From: Vibrio parahaemolyticus
Lineage (GTDB): Bacteria > Pseudomonadota > Gammaproteobacteria > Enterobacterales > Vibrionaceae
Direction of reading: 5' to 3'
Assembly: GCF_900460535.1 (NCBI RefSeq)
Contig: NZ_UHIL01000001.1
Span: 62,001 to 126,000, forward strand
Length of the DNA stretch: 64,000 nt
The notes under the pieces were generated by a model. The model ran no database searches and had not been told where the DNA came from. It saw only the letters and a program-made list of their open reading frames with translations. Positions 35,335-45,913 of this stretch are shown here, one piece after another. The first letter of the stretch is position 1. Each line of letters begins with the position of its first letter. A program made the position numbers and the translations under genes.

Positions 35335-37821
35335 CTAAAACAGACGCGTAGGTTCACCTAAGTAGTAGCCTTGCAGATAATCGACGCCCATATCCTGCGC
35401 GATTTTGCACACCTCTCGATTGTGCACAAACTCCGCGACCGTTTCTGCATTAAACACCTGACACAAACGCACCAACTGAGAAGCTATTTTGCGCTGCTTT
35501 AAATCCTTATCGATGTCTCGAATCAAGCTGCCATCTAGCTTTATCACTTCCGGCTCTAGCTTTAAGATCTCATCAATATTGGAGTATCCAGAACCAAAAT
35601 CGTCCACGATAATGCGCGCACCCAGTTTTCTGAAATGGCTGCACACTTCTATCATACGACCGTAATCTTTAATCTGTTCAGACTCCAGTACTTCCAGCCC
35701 TATTCGCGTCGGCTCATTCAACTGGCTAATTTCATGCTCCAGCAACATCAACGTTTTGTCGCTCAACAAATCTTGCGGAGACAGGTTAATCGAGAAATCC
35801 CCTTTCTTATCTCGCATGTAATGCAGCGTCGAGCGGATCATGTGACGACTCAATCTGGTGTACAAATGCGTGTCTGAGATGATCGGTAAAAATCGCCCTG
35901 GAGCAATCACTGTTCCGTCTTCTTCTAAAATCCGCACCAGACATTCTTGGCTGGCAGGAAGATGACTGTAAGCGTGCACAATCGGTTGGCTATACGTAAT
36001 AATGTTCTGCTTGAGAATCGCGCGGCTGACGCAACTCAACCACCCTAGTTGCTCTTTACGTACATCTTCACTGACTTCGATGTCTTTAGCGTTGCAAATA
36101 TGCGTGTTGCTGCGAACGCCAGAACGACGCGCTTCTATGCCTTTTAATAAGAGCTCATCAGGAGAAGCCGAAGGAAAATCACGACGGCTAACCAAGCCAC
36201 CACACAAGGAAATAGACAGGTAATCAATTTCGCGCAGGCCGAGCGGCTCAAAGTTAGTTTGCTCAACCGCATCAGCAAAACGAGTAAAGTGCTGTTTTAT
36301 CGTCTCGCTACTTTGTTCAGCCTTAAACACAAAAGCCCACTCACCTACACCGATGCTGTACAGTTGCAGCGCCGCTGGCATGCCTAAGCGCTTTCTCAAT
36401 CGATTGGTAAAATGCATCGAAAGATCTTTGAGCAGCTGGTCTCCGACTCGATACCCGTACTTTTCGTTGATGTGGCTGAAATTGAGCAGCTTAAGCGTTA
36501 ACAAATGCTCGTCACAATCGATGTGACTTAAGCGCTCTTGCAGCGCCACGCGATTTTGCAGCCCCGTGCGACTGTCACGACGGTAGCTTTCTTGTAACTT
36601 GCGAGTTTGACGATCAAGTTGATAACCCATGTGAGCGTTCATATGATTCAAATCGCCAATCGCATTGCGTATTAAGCTAAACAGCGGTGAAATCGAAGCG
36701 CTCACTTGCGGTTTAGGCAAATTCAGCGATTGCACCTCATCGCCTTCGCGCATCGCAAGGTACGTCAAACTGTGGTGAAGAATTTCTGGCTGGCCAATGT
36801 CACCATGTATTTCACCCATGCAGTAGCTGCCAAAGCTCGCGGCAATATCCATAAACGCCTGCACTTCATCACTACTATCAATAAAATCCAGCCGTGAGGC
36901 ACAGTTGTAAATCATCACTACTTCTGGCTGATGCATAGCAAGTTCCACCACCCCATGACGCACTTGTTCTAACGTCAGAGAAGGATGGTTATAGCAAAAC
37001 TGAACCTCATCACCGAGGCACCACGGCCTATCGAAACTCATGCTTCCATCAGCGTGAAGTTCTGTGACGGTACAAACTTCCTTGCGCCCCAACGTTTCTC
37101 GATACAACGGGAAACTGAGTAATTGGTTAATCGTCACGTCGTGCCCGTCGGCAAGATAATGCTTGTAAACATCGAGGGCTTTACGCTCTCCTAAGCAATA
37201 CAAGCGCGTGCCTTTCGCATGCGTCACTTTGTGCGGCATGCCGATTGGGTTCCACTCGGAATACGCGTCTGTCCAAGTTTTCAAAGTATCACTGTGCAAA
37301 GCCACTGCCACTACGGCGTTGTCGTATGTCTGGTTTTGATAGAGCACCCAACAGCCGTCTTCTATGGTCTGCGCTAATCCACCAGACACTCGCACGTTTT
37401 CGGTCGCAAAAGTTTGATACAAAGGATAATCACGACGTTCGATTTGCACGGCAAAACTGATGATGACTTGAGAGTTGCTTTGTAACTGCAGCGAACGTTT
37501 GAGCTCGCCACCGTCTATATCGGGAGAGAAAGAATACGCTTGGACGGCAGACGTTAGCGTGGTTTGGTCAAACTCAATCAGGTTGATGAGGCAGCCAGAG
37601 GTAAAAATGTCGCCATCCAAAATTATATTGCGAGTACTGTGACCGATGACATGAGCATTGGGCAACATCGACAAAACCGCTTTGGCGAGTGCAGCCGCAC
37701 ATTCTCGCGATTGCGTAGACAAAATTTGCACCAAATACTGTTTATCTGGGTGCAACTGAGAAGTGACTAAAAAGTCATTAAGCTGACTTACATCGTGGAC
37801 CCGTTTGGAAAAAGCTCGCAT
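35335..37821 (-). CDS. cdpA: FIST-GGDEF-EAL protein, CdpA-like c-di-GMP phosphodiesterase
   Basis: An 828-residue protein: FIST sensory domain (about 1-385), a GGDEF domain with a degenerate motif GVGEW (about 420-560), and an EAL domain (about 590-828). In the EAL part most catalytic positions are present (ECLVRI, SINLSPQDL, LEVLES, VDDFGSGYSN, VIKLDGS, TVAEF, LQGYYLGEP). It is therefore expected to degrade c-di-GMP, with the GGDEF domain regulatory and the FIST domain binding a small molecule such as an amino acid. Position after yigB-xerC matches V. cholerae cdpA (VC0130). Confidence 0.88.
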   Translation of the reverse strand: MRAFSKRVHDVSQLNDFLVTSQLHPDKQYLVQILSTQSRECAAALAKAVLSMLPNAHVIGHSTRNIILDGDIFTSGCLINLIEFDQTTLTSAVQAYSFSPDIDGGELKRSLQLQSNSQVIISFAVQIERRDYPLYQTFATENVRVSGGLAQTIEDGCWVLYQNQTYDNAVVAVALHSDTLKTWTDAYSEWNPIGMPHKVTHAKGTRLYCLGERKALDVYKHYLADGHDVTINQLLSFPLYRETLGRKEVCTVTELHADGSMSFDRPWCLGDEVQFCYNHPSLTLEQVRHGVVELAMHQPEVVMIYNCASRLDFIDSSDEVQAFMDIAASFGSYCMGEIHGDIGQPEILHHSLTYLAMREGDEVQSLNLPKPQVSASISPLFSLIRNAIGDLNHMNAHMGYQLDRQTRKLQESYRRDSRTGLQNRVALQERLSHIDCDEHLLTLKLLNFSHINEKYGYRVGDQLLKDLSMHFTNRLRKRLGMPAALQLYSIGVGEWAFVFKAEQSSETIKQHFTRFADAVEQTNFEPLGLREIDYLSISLCGGLVSRRDFPSASPDELLLKGIEARRSGVRSNTHICNAKDIEVSEDVRKEQLGWLSCVSRAILKQNIITYSQPIVHAYSHLPASQECLVRILEEDGTVIAPGRFLPIISDTHLYTRLSRHMIRSTLHYMRDKKGDFSINLSPQDLLSDKTLMLLEHEISQLNEPTRIGLEVLESEQIKDYGRMIEVCSHFRKLGARIIVDDFGSGYSNIDEILKLEPEVIKLDGSLIRDIDKDLKQRKIASQLVRLCQVFNAETVAEFVHNREVCKIAQDMGVDYLQGYYLGEPTRLF

Positions 37822-37960
37822 GTACCCTACTACTGCCGTAACACTATTTTCACCACGATGAGTGGCGTCGTTATTTTTACTTTAGGCTTAGTAATTTACG
37901 TTTCTTTTTGATGCTTTTCTAGGCACAAAATGACTTTAGAATGGATTAATGCGAAAGCAA

Positions 37961-38677
37961 TTAAAAAAGTGTGAGTAACGGCTGCAAACTATTGATTTCA
38001 ATGTCAGGTAACGTACTTGTTCTTGAATGATTAATGACATTTTTATTCATATCATTAAACCAACATGCGGCAAAACCCGCTAACTTTGCACCATATACAT
38101 CCGTCGTGAGGTGGTCACCAACATGCAAAATGTTTTCGGCAGGTAAATCGAGGAACTGCTGCGCTTTGACAAACAAATCGGCAGCAGGCTTGGCGAGACC
38201 GTCAGGGCCCGCTTTTAATACGAGTTGGAAGTATGGCGTCAAACCGATTTTATCTAAGTCGACATTACCATTGGTGATCGCCACCAGAGGAAGGCGTTCT
38301 CCCAACTCCGCCAATACATCGAGACTTTGCTGCGGCACGTCAAACTGACTGCGCCATTCCAACGCCAGTTGCACGCCCTCTTCCGCTGCAACTTGAGCTT
38401 GCGCTTCATCGTAGCCAACGGATAGAAAACCATGCTTTAACTGCACTAGGCGCCAAAGCGTCACATCGCTTTTGAGATCAGGACTTTGCTGGAGCACATG
38501 TTTTTTTACCTGCAACCAATCGGCCTTTTCCATGTGCGCCACTGCAGGATGCGTTTGTTGCAACCAGGTCAGTAACTCGCGCTCCATACGGACAATCACT
38601 GGATGGTTGTCATACAGCGTGTCATCCAGATCGAATGTCATAGCCTTAATCGGCTCGATACGGCGGTAAAATTTCAT
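37961..38677 (-). CDS. yigB: HAD-family FMN/flavin-precursor phosphatase YigB
   Basis: A 238-residue HAD hydrolase: motif I TFDLDDTLYDN, motif II AITNGN, Lys in GPDGLAKP, motif IV LHVGDHLTTDV. E. coli YigB dephosphorylates a riboflavin intermediate and FMN. I used the ATG at 38675-38677, which gives the E. coli length. A GTG at 38689 overlapping the xerC stop is an alternative. Last of the lptM-lysA-dapF-DUF484-xerC-yigB series. Confidence 0.9.
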   Translation of the reverse strand: MKFYRRIEPIKAMTFDLDDTLYDNHPVIVRMERELLTWLQQTHPAVAHMEKADWLQVKKHVLQQSPDLKSDVTLWRLVQLKHGFLSVGYDEAQAQVAAEEGVQLALEWRSQFDVPQQSLDVLAELGERLPLVAITNGNVDLDKIGLTPYFQLVLKAGPDGLAKPAADLFVKAQQFLDLPAENILHVGDHLTTDVYGAKLAGFAACWFNDMNKNVINHSRTSTLPDIEINSLQPLLTLF

Positions 38678-38685
38678 GCTTTGGC

Positions 38686-39618
38686 TCACTCCCCGTTCTT
38701 TTTGCGGGCGCGTGGGTGGGCTTGGTCATACGCTTGCGCTAGATGCTGGAAATCCAAGTGTGTGTAGATTTGGGTCGTCGATATGTTCTCGTGACCTAAA
38801 AGCTCTTGCACCGCACGTAAGTTGTTGCTCGACTCCAGCATGTGCGTGGCAAATGAGTGGCGCAACTTATGTGGGCTAATGTGACTGGCTACAGACTGTT
38901 TTTGTCCCCACTCGGCCATGCGTTTTTGCACGCTACGGTGCGAAATACGGGTTCCGAGTTTAGACACAAACAATGCAGGTTCACCTGGCGCTGCTAAGTC
39001 ACCACGAACGCGCAGCCACTTACCAACCCATTCCGTTGCCATCCCCGAAAAAGGCACTTTACGTTCTTTGTCACCTTTACCGATAACACGAAGCTCGCCA
39101 CTGCGCAGCTGCACATCTCGCACATCCACACTGACCAACTCGGCTAAACGCAGGCCGGCACCGTACATCAGCTCCATCATTGCGCGATCGCGGATCGCCA
39201 ATGGGTCATCTTCATTCACTTCGAGCAGTTGATTCACTTCATCCACATCGAGGTTTTTTGGCAGCGGGCGCTTTTTACGAGGTGCAGACACCCCTTTGGC
39301 AGGGTTGGCTGACATCTCACCACGCAAAATCAAGAAATCGAAAAAGCTACGCAGCGAAGACAAGCGCGTAGCTAAGCTGCTGGCCTTCATGCCTTCTCGC
39401 ATGCCTTTACCCGCAAGTTGTCGAACCCAGCCAGCATCAACTTGAGACCAATCTTTCAGTCCCATTTCGGCAAGATGCTGCGCCATGGTTTCCAACTGTT
39501 GCTTGTAATTGCGTTGAGTGTGCAAGCTGAGCCCCTTTTCGCTTCGCAAGAATTCGTAAAAGCGTTCAAGAGGCTTTTGAAGACTATTTGGCAGAGGAGT
39601 GTTGGGAGTTGTCGTCAT
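38686..39618 (-). CDS. xerC: Site-specific tyrosine recombinase XerC
   Basis: With XerD resolves chromosome dimers at dif. 310 residues: SAM-like N-terminal domain, then the catalytic domain with Arg in GAGLRLAEL, Lys in VIGKGDKERKV, HxxR in SPHKLRHSFATH, His/Trp-equivalent in LGHENISTTQ and the nucleophile Tyr in IYTHLD. I used the ATG at 39616-39618; a TTG 30 bases upstream is the only alternative. The start lies inside the DUF484 gene (35-base overlap). Confidence 0.95.
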   Translation of the reverse strand: MTTTPNTPLPNSLQKPLERFYEFLRSEKGLSLHTQRNYKQQLETMAQHLAEMGLKDWSQVDAGWVRQLAGKGMREGMKASSLATRLSSLRSFFDFLILRGEMSANPAKGVSAPRKKRPLPKNLDVDEVNQLLEVNEDDPLAIRDRAMMELMYGAGLRLAELVSVDVRDVQLRSGELRVIGKGDKERKVPFSGMATEWVGKWLRVRGDLAAPGEPALFVSKLGTRISHRSVQKRMAEWGQKQSVASHISPHKLRHSFATHMLESSNNLRAVQELLGHENISTTQIYTHLDFQHLAQAYDQAHPRARKKNGE

Positions 39619-40315
39619 CGTAACTTTGCCATACCAATGTTTGAGCAAGATGTGCCACTACTAAGGATAGGTGACGCAAAAACAAGGTATCCATATCTGG
39701 TTGGAAATGACCGCCATCTTCGCTAGAAAACGCAAGCACGCCAAGCGTCTGCTTCTTCACCAGCGGCAGTACCACATAGGAACCCATTTCTGGCACATCC
39801 ATATTGCCAAACAACGCTTCACGATCCACTTTACGCAAGCGGCCCAAATAAGCCTCTTTGCCATTTAGGTGGTTGGTCGCAAAACGCTGGTAATGTTCTT
39901 TGCTAAGTTGCGTCGATGCATCGCATTGGCTAAACAAGCGAACATACGCACGCAGTCCGAGATCTTTGGCTTTTAGCTCTATCGCGCTAATAACTTGCTT
40001 GAAGTCACCGCACTTTAGAATCGAGCCCTGCAAATCCATGAACTCGTAGAAGGTACGATCGTTGTTTGCCGCAAGCGACATTAACGTGGTGATCTCTTCT
40101 TCAAGCTCTTCAATACGCTGACGCTGGCGATTCATTTGAATATGCACCAACGAAACCGTACCTAAATCCGAATGTGGAAAAGACAGACGATCCACCAGCT
40201 CAGGGCGCTCAACAAAAAAGTCAGGGTGATCTTTTAGGTATTCAGCCACCACTTCTGCCGTTAATGCGTCAGCTTCAACTTGAGACAAACCGTTTCCTTT
40301 TTCTTTGACTAGCAC
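39584..40315 (-). CDS. DUF484 family protein
   Basis: A 243-residue soluble protein with an N-terminal helical part ([19 protein letters not shown], a DUF484 hallmark), a short coiled coil (about 60-80) and a GAF-like C-terminal domain. Function unknown; always found between dapF and xerC. The GTG start at 40313-40315 overlaps the dapF end by seven bases. Confidence 0.88.
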   Translation of the reverse strand: MLVKEKGNGLSQVEADALTAEVVAEYLKDHPDFFVERPELVDRLSFPHSDLGTVSLVHIQMNRQRQRIEELEEEITTLMSLAANNDRTFYEFMDLQGSILKCGDFKQVISAIELKAKDLGLRAYVRLFSQCDASTQLSKEHYQRFATNHLNGKEAYLGRLRKVDREALFGNMDVPEMGSYVVLPLVKKQTLGVLAFSSEDGGHFQPDMDTLFLRHLSLVVAHLAQTLVWQSYDDDNSQHSSAK

Positions 40316-41139
40316 GACAGTTGACCATCAAATACGTGAGTTGCAGGACCGGTCATAAAGAGTGGTTTGCCCGGGCCTTGCCAAGAAATATGCAGCTCAC
40401 CACCAGGTAGCGATACTTTCACACTCTCATCCAAAAGTCCTTGCAAAATACCCACAGCCACCGCGCCACATGCACCGCTACCACAAGCTTGTGTTTCACC
40501 TGCGCCGCGCTCGTAAACTCGAAGACGAATGTGGTCACGACTCACCACTTGCATAAAGCCAGCGTTCACACGTTCAGGGAAGCGTTCGTGTGATTCAAGC
40601 AGCGGACCTAGAGTGTCCACATCTGCGGTATCCACGTCATCCACTACTGTCACCACATGCGGGTTACCCATGCTGACGGCACCACAAAACAGCGTCTTGT
40701 CACCCGCGCGCATGATGTAGGTTTTTTCTTTCTGCTTCGCTTTGAACGGAATTTTGTTCGGTTCAAACTCTGGCACACCCATGTTGACCGTCACTTCACC
40801 GTCGTCTTCCACATCAAGAATCATCTTACCTTTCTTGGTGCTCACGCTGATGCTGTATTTATTGGTCAACCCTTTCAAACGAACAAAACGCGCGAAACAG
40901 CGCGCGCCGTTGCCGCATTGCTCCACTTCACTGCCATCGGCATTAAAAATGCGATAGTGGAAGTCGGTTTCAGGATCATAAGGTGCTTCTACCACAAGCA
41001 ATTGGTCAAAACCGACGCCAGTGTGACGATCCGCCAAACGACGGATCAAGTCTTGCGAGAAAAACACGTTCTGGGTAATGCAGTCGACGACCATGAAGTC
41101 GTTGCCCAAACCGTGCATTTTGGAAAAGTGGAAATGCAT
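40309..41139 (-). CDS. dapF: Diaminopimelate epimerase DapF
   Basis: Converts LL- to meso-diaminopimelate for lysine and peptidoglycan. 276 residues, two pseudo-symmetrical halves. The two active-site cysteines are in EQCGNGARC and QACGSGACG. Substrate motifs include [12 protein letters not shown] at the N terminus. It follows lysA after ten bases. Confidence 0.97.
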   Translation of the reverse strand: MHFHFSKMHGLGNDFMVVDCITQNVFFSQDLIRRLADRHTGVGFDQLLVVEAPYDPETDFHYRIFNADGSEVEQCGNGARCFARFVRLKGLTNKYSISVSTKKGKMILDVEDDGEVTVNMGVPEFEPNKIPFKAKQKEKTYIMRAGDKTLFCGAVSMGNPHVVTVVDDVDTADVDTLGPLLESHERFPERVNAGFMQVVSRDHIRLRVYERGAGETQACGSGACGAVAVGILQGLLDESVKVSLPGGELHISWQGPGKPLFMTGPATHVFDGQLSC

Positions 41140-41149
41140 TTGTTGTGTG

Positions 41150-42403
41150 TTACTCCGGTAGAATCTGTTCCAGCTGCCACAAACTGGTCAGCTCTTCACG
41201 CTGGCGAACAAGGTGGCTTTGATTACCATCCACCATTACTTCTGCCGCTCGGGTACGAGTATTGTAGTTCGAAGACATCACAAAACCATAGGCACCTGCT
41301 GAACGAACCGCGAGTAGATCACCTTCTTGCAAAACGAGCGCGCGATCTTTACCCAAGAAGTCACCAGTTTCACAAATCGGGCCAACCAAATCGTAAGTTT
41401 GTGGCTCACCATTACGAGGGGAAACAGGCACAATATCTTGCCAAGCTTGGTACAGTGCTGGACGCATCAAGTCATTCATCGCCGCATCAATGATGGCAAA
41501 GTTTTTATGCTCAGTGTGTTTGAGGAATTCCACACGGGTGAGCAAAATACCGGCGTTTGCTGCAATCGCACGGCCTGGTTCAAAAATCAGTTCTAGGTCT
41601 TGATGATTTTCAAGACGCCCCAACAACGCTTTCGCGTAATCAGAAGGCTGAGGCGGTAATTCATCACGATATACCACGCCTAAACCACCACCAACGTCGA
41701 GGTGACGAATGTTGATGCCTTGTGCTTTCAGGTCATCAATCAAAGCCAGCAAACGGTCGGTTGCATCAATAAATGGGTCAATGCTCGTTAACTGAGAACC
41801 AATATGGCAGTCGATACCTTGCACATTCAGATTAGGTAGGCTCTGGGCGAATTGATACACTTCTGGCGCGCGGTCAAACGCAATGCCAAATTTGTTGTCA
41901 CGAAGACCAGTCGAAATATAAGGGTGAGTTTTCGCGTCAACATCTGGGTTAATACGTAGCGAAATAGGCGCAATCACACCAAGCTCACCCGCCACTTTAT
42001 TCAAGCGTTCAAGTTCCGGCTCTGATTCAACGTTGAAGCACTTGATGCCAAGCTCTAGTGCGCGCTTCATTTCTGCTGGCGTTTTACCCACACCAGAAAA
42101 CACGACTTTCTTCGCATCACCGCCCGCTGCAATCACACGCTCTAGTTCACCACCAGATACGATATCAAAACCCGAACCCAAACGAGCCAGCGCGTTCAGT
42201 ACGCCCAAGTTTGAGTTGGCTTTTACTGCGTAGCACACAAGATGAGGATGTTGACCCACAGCACTATCAAACGCCTTCCAGTGGCGCTCTAGCGTGGCTC
42301 GAGAATATACGTAAAGAGGAGTGCCATATTGCTCGGCAAGAGCTTGAAGTGGGACGTCTTCGGCCCAAAGTTGGCCATCATCCTGATAGTTGAAGTAATC
42401 CAA
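41150..42403 (-). CDS. lysA: Diaminopimelate decarboxylase LysA
   Basis: PLP enzyme making lysine from meso-diaminopimelate. 417 residues, with the PLP lysine in YAVKANSN, the phosphate-binding loop [16 protein letters not shown] and the dimer active-site part [11 protein letters not shown]. Placed between lptM and dapF, whose product is its substrate. Confidence 0.97.
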   Translation of the reverse strand: MDYFNYQDDGQLWAEDVPLQALAEQYGTPLYVYSRATLERHWKAFDSAVGQHPHLVCYAVKANSNLGVLNALARLGSGFDIVSGGELERVIAAGGDAKKVVFSGVGKTPAEMKRALELGIKCFNVESEPELERLNKVAGELGVIAPISLRINPDVDAKTHPYISTGLRDNKFGIAFDRAPEVYQFAQSLPNLNVQGIDCHIGSQLTSIDPFIDATDRLLALIDDLKAQGINIRHLDVGGGLGVVYRDELPPQPSDYAKALLGRLENHQDLELIFEPGRAIAANAGILLTRVEFLKHTEHKNFAIIDAAMNDLMRPALYQAWQDIVPVSPRNGEPQTYDLVGPICETGDFLGKDRALVLQEGDLLAVRSAGAYGFVMSSNYNTRTRAAEVMVDGNQSHLVRQREELTSLWQLEQILPE

Positions 42404-42464
42404 AATTCGCTTCCCTTATTTAATTCGACTGCTGAACCCTAATTTCACCCAAAGGTGCGGTTAT

Positions 42465-42581
42465 TTATTGTGATTGCTCGTTTTGTTGTGCGTCATCTGG
42501 GATGTAAAGCGAGCCAGATTGGCCACACCCTGCCAGCATCGCGGCAGCCATCACAAACAACACAGTTACTAATTTTTTCAT
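42465..42581 (-). CDS. lptM: Small lipoprotein LptM (YifL-like)
   Basis: A 38-residue lipoprotein: signal peptide MKKLVTVLFVMAAAM, lipobox LAGC (Cys19), then GQSGSLYIPDD and a short polar tail. The C-GQ-G-LY-P pattern is that of YifL/LptM, which in E. coli helps mature the LPS translocon LptDE. E. coli yifL likewise precedes dapF. It is 62 bases upstream of lysA and divergent from cyaY. Confidence 0.88.
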   Translation of the reverse strand: MKKLVTVLFVMAAAMLAGCGQSGSLYIPDDAQQNEQSQ

Positions 42582-42655
42582 TTGGCATATCGTGATTATT
42601 GAATCAATGCCCCCTATAATCGCACCACACTCAGGAAAAGCAATAGGATAGACGG

Positions 42656-42970
42656 ATGAACGATACTGAATTTCATCAACTGGTGGATGCGCAGATGCAA
42701 ATCATCGAAGAATCCATCGATGATTCAGGCGCAGACATTGATTACGAGGTGTCTGGCAACGTAATGACATTAGAGTTTGAAGACCGCAGCCAGATCATCA
42801 TCAACCGCCAAGAGCCAATGCATGAGATTTGGTTGGCCTCAAAATCGGGCGGTTTCCACTTCAAGTTAGTGGAAGACAAATGGACCTGCTCAAAAACGGG
42901 TATGGAGCTGTTTGAAATGGTGAAGCAAGAGTGTGAAAAACACGCTGGCGAAGAGATTGATTGGGCATAA
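42656..42970 (+). CDS. cyaY: Frataxin-like iron-sulfur assembly protein CyaY
   Basis: A 104-residue bacterial frataxin that binds iron and modulates IscS. An acidic N-terminal helix (HQLVDAQMQIIEESIDDSG) is followed by the beta sheet with VMTLEFEDRSQIIINRQEP and the conserved IWLASKSGGFHF. Divergent from lptM and convergent with cyaA, as in other gammaproteobacteria. Confidence 0.96.
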   Translation: MNDTEFHQLVDAQMQIIEESIDDSGADIDYEVSGNVMTLEFEDRSQIIINRQEPMHEIWLASKSGGFHFKLVEDKWTCSKTGMELFEMVKQECEKHAGEEIDWA

Positions 42971-42993
42971 ATCCTCTCGATGAACACCAAAAC

Positions 42994-43021
42994 AAAAAGA
43001 GCACCTCGGTGCTCTTTTGTT
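42994..43021. terminator. Terminator between cyaY and cyaA
   Basis: Stem AAAGAGCACC/GGTGCTCTTT with a 2-nt loop and flanking A and T runs. Confidence 0.85.
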
Positions 43022-43037
43022 TATGGATATGTTTACG

Positions 43038-45566
43038 TTACGCGTTTACCGCTTTAGTAGGACGATGCGGTGAGCACCCATCATTGCGATAAGGAATGAT
43101 GTAAGCGTTACCCTCTTCAGGGTGAATGATCTGATAGTACTGCGGTAAGTTGAAGTTAATAAACTTAGACGCCACGCGGCTGTCGTCTTTAACCGAAGTG
43201 TAGAAGCTGTTGACCGAGGCGATCATCTCATCTTTTGAGCCACTGAACTGGTGATACACTTCCACTTGGTTCGACTCATCCAATACATAAATGTTGAAAC
43301 CATCTTCGTTATCTTCAAAGAAGAATTGCACCAAACCTTCACTGGCAAAACCATCCACCGCTTCTGGTAATTGGTATTCTTGCTCACGGTCGAGCATTAA
43401 CAGCGGCGAGCCTTTTAGCTTGTTGGTAGAAATGCTGCGGTAGAAATCGATGGAGTTTTCTAACTTCTGCACCGACACACCACGGCGTTCAAAGAACAAT
43501 CCGTAGGTTTGGTTACCAAGACGCATCGCTTTAAAGCGGCGGCGTTTTTCTTGCTCCACCGGCTTCAAACGCAAGTCGATGCATTCCGCAAGAAGCTGAT
43601 ACACCATATTACGCATCACACCACGCATGTTCTTCGCGTAGCAGAACACGTCGACCGATTCTGGTGGCAACGCATCTTGGTGCATTTTGCCCAAAATGGT
43701 TTTTAGCGCATCCAACATCGCCGTTTCGCCTTTGAAATGCAGTGTACGCACTTCATGCCAGGAGTTGCGGTAAACCAAATCGACACTGCCGACTAAGTTT
43801 TTATGTTCCGGACCAAAACTGAAGATATCGGTATTTTTCACATCCACCTTCAGTGAACGCCCGGACAGCTCTGACGTAGGGTCATTTTCGAAGTTGATGA
43901 ACATCGCCAACTGGCTGATTTCACACGGGCTCGCTAACGCTTGCATCGTCGGACGACGTTTACGCAGTGCAAAGGTATTTCGTAAGTCACTCACCATTTG
44001 GTAGAACTTATCAATATCTAGCTGTGCTTCACGCACCACGGCATGCAAACGCGTGGATTCGGTGATGAGGCCATTAAAGAAAGCCCACGAGACCAGTTTG
44101 CTCAAGTACTCGTGATGCTCAAGACATGGCTGCCCAAGAATGCGATGTGCGATCAATGGTTGCTTGTAGAGATACCAACCCGACTTGTTCACCCCACCTT
44201 CTTTAACTTCGATGAAGCTCAAATCTGGTTCATGTAAATCAGGGGAAATTTGTGGGTTCAGCAACGTTACTTTGCCCGGCAACACTTCAAACGCAGCGTA
44301 CAACTTACGCGCAAGAATGCTGATGTCTTGCGGGCTGATCGCGGATGTGATGTCGTTGCGACGCGCAAACTGAATCAAGTTACGGTAGCTCTGCATCAAT
44401 GCATCAAGCAACGCATGATGCACGACTTTCACCTGTTCAACTTTCCAGTTGCGACGGTCATCGAGCTCGGCAACCACGCTGTCATCCCAATTCCATTTCG
44501 CAATCATGTCGCTCAGCGCTTCACGACGCCAAGCCACCGAACCGACATCGGGTTCACGCGATAGCTTTTCATGGGTTTTGAGATAAAAACAACGACGCAC
44601 CAAATCCAAACGTGTATCGTCTTGAATTCGTTCTAAATAGCGCGTAACTTTTTCCAACATTAAGTAGTATGCGTCCATGCCATAGAGATCTGGCTCATGG
44701 GCAAAGAATCGACGCTTGGTATCAATACTTAACAGTTGTGTGTGCGGGTATTCCCACGAGTAAGCTTCTAGCAGAATGGCTTTTAATACCGATTTGTATG
44801 GCGAATCGATACTTTTGTACAGTTGCCACAAGTTCGAGCCAAAGTATTCTTCGGCAGGAATGCGGTTCAACTTACCAAAATCGATCCACTCGCTACAGTC
44901 GATGTAGCCATCGCTGCACAATTGAGAAACGTACTCGTCGTAACACTCTTCCATTTCTGGTGGCACAATTTGCCATAACAGGCGCTGGCCAGCGATACGC
45001 ACTGCACTGCGATAGAACTCATCAAGCAAAAGCAAATGCTGTGAGGAGCCGCAGTTGTCACCCGTCATCTCTTCAGAATGGTTACTTCTAAAACGCTCTT
45101 CATCCATCAAGAAGAAGTTTGCTTCCACCCCTTGGCTTTGCGCCCAATCGGTGATCAGCAAACATTTGTTGGTGAGCAGTTCACGTTCGTCGCAATCCAT
45201 CTCTGGCGAAATACATACCCAAATGTCTAAATCGCTGGAAGTGCTTTGACCAATCGATGACGTACTACCCATGGTATATAAGCCCAAGATCGCTGGCTTT
45301 TCTGCCGTCTTGAGTGGCTGACCAATAGCGAGTTGTATGTCGTCGATGAATTGCTGTTGGATAGGATTGAGTTCAAGACCGTGTACGCCGTACGGAACGT
45401 CAGCGTCGTAGTAGCCCGGAATGACTGGGTGATTGTAGTTCAGTAAGGCAGGAATCAAGTGGAAAACTTGCTGGCTTTGCGAATCCATAAGCGCCAGCGC
45501 GCGATCGATACGCTGCTGGTTCAAATTGTCTAATCGCTGAATGATGGTATAGGTGTAAGCCTGCAA
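43038..45566 (-). CDS. cyaA: Class I adenylate cyclase CyaA
   Basis: Makes cAMP, the signal for CRP. 842 residues: N-terminal catalytic half with LGLYTMGSTSSIGQSTSSDLDIWVCI (nucleotidyltransferase-type GS and DxD motifs) and a C-terminal regulatory half that takes glucose/PTS input. The start is TTG at 45564-45566 behind AAGGAATT, as in E. coli cyaA, where the weak start limits expression. A CRP site lies upstream. Confidence 0.97.
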   Translation of the reverse strand: MQAYTYTIIQRLDNLNQQRIDRALALMDSQSQQVFHLIPALLNYNHPVIPGYYDADVPYGVHGLELNPIQQQFIDDIQLAIGQPLKTAEKPAILGLYTMGSTSSIGQSTSSDLDIWVCISPEMDCDERELLTNKCLLITDWAQSQGVEANFFLMDEERFRSNHSEEMTGDNCGSSQHLLLLDEFYRSAVRIAGQRLLWQIVPPEMEECYDEYVSQLCSDGYIDCSEWIDFGKLNRIPAEEYFGSNLWQLYKSIDSPYKSVLKAILLEAYSWEYPHTQLLSIDTKRRFFAHEPDLYGMDAYYLMLEKVTRYLERIQDDTRLDLVRRCFYLKTHEKLSREPDVGSVAWRREALSDMIAKWNWDDSVVAELDDRRNWKVEQVKVVHHALLDALMQSYRNLIQFARRNDITSAISPQDISILARKLYAAFEVLPGKVTLLNPQISPDLHEPDLSFIEVKEGGVNKSGWYLYKQPLIAHRILGQPCLEHHEYLSKLVSWAFFNGLITESTRLHAVVREAQLDIDKFYQMVSDLRNTFALRKRRPTMQALASPCEISQLAMFINFENDPTSELSGRSLKVDVKNTDIFSFGPEHKNLVGSVDLVYRNSWHEVRTLHFKGETAMLDALKTILGKMHQDALPPESVDVFCYAKNMRGVMRNMVYQLLAECIDLRLKPVEQEKRRRFKAMRLGNQTYGLFFERRGVSVQKLENSIDFYRSISTNKLKGSPLLMLDREQEYQLPEAVDGFASEGLVQFFFEDNEDGFNIYVLDESNQVEVYHQFSGSKDEMIASVNSFYTSVKDDSRVASKFINFNLPQYYQIIHPEEGNAYIIPYRNDGCSPHRPTKAVNA

Positions 45567-45913
45567 GGGTAATTCCTTGGTTGAACAATCACGGACATCT
45601 GCTGATGTTTTAAACCAAAACGGCCTAAAAACGTGATCAATTTAACACTTTCATTGGAGTTGGTAAAGTTTTCCACCCGTAATTCGCACCGGACGTAAAA
45701 CCATACTTTAGTCACAAAAATGAAGACGCGGTAGTGTCGCTTGTAATCGCCTCTAACTAATAATAGTCCTTAGTCTAATTGAGAATCCAGTCACACTATT
45801 TTCACAACCTTATGTAAATCCTTCCTTAGCCCCACGAGATAACTAACTAACAGTAAGCATTTCTTTATGAGAATGGTAGGATAAAGCCAAATCCAAACAG
45901 CATTGAGAAGATC
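45567..45913. promoter_or_regulatory. cyaA/hemC divergent control region
   Basis: About 350 bases with both promoters, including the CRP site near the left end. No small gene or repeat is evident in the rest. Confidence 0.6.
45629..45650 (-). promoter_or_regulatory. CRP-binding site at the cyaA promoter
   Basis: On the minus strand AAAGTGTTAAATTGATCACG, half sites GTGTTA and TCACG with the correct six-base spacer. It is almost the same as the known autoregulatory CRP site of E. coli cyaA. Confidence 0.8.

Noticed and set aside
40657..41493. 278-residue plus-strand frame
   Set aside because: Antisense to well-conserved dapF and lysA, with no ribosome site or recognisable domain.
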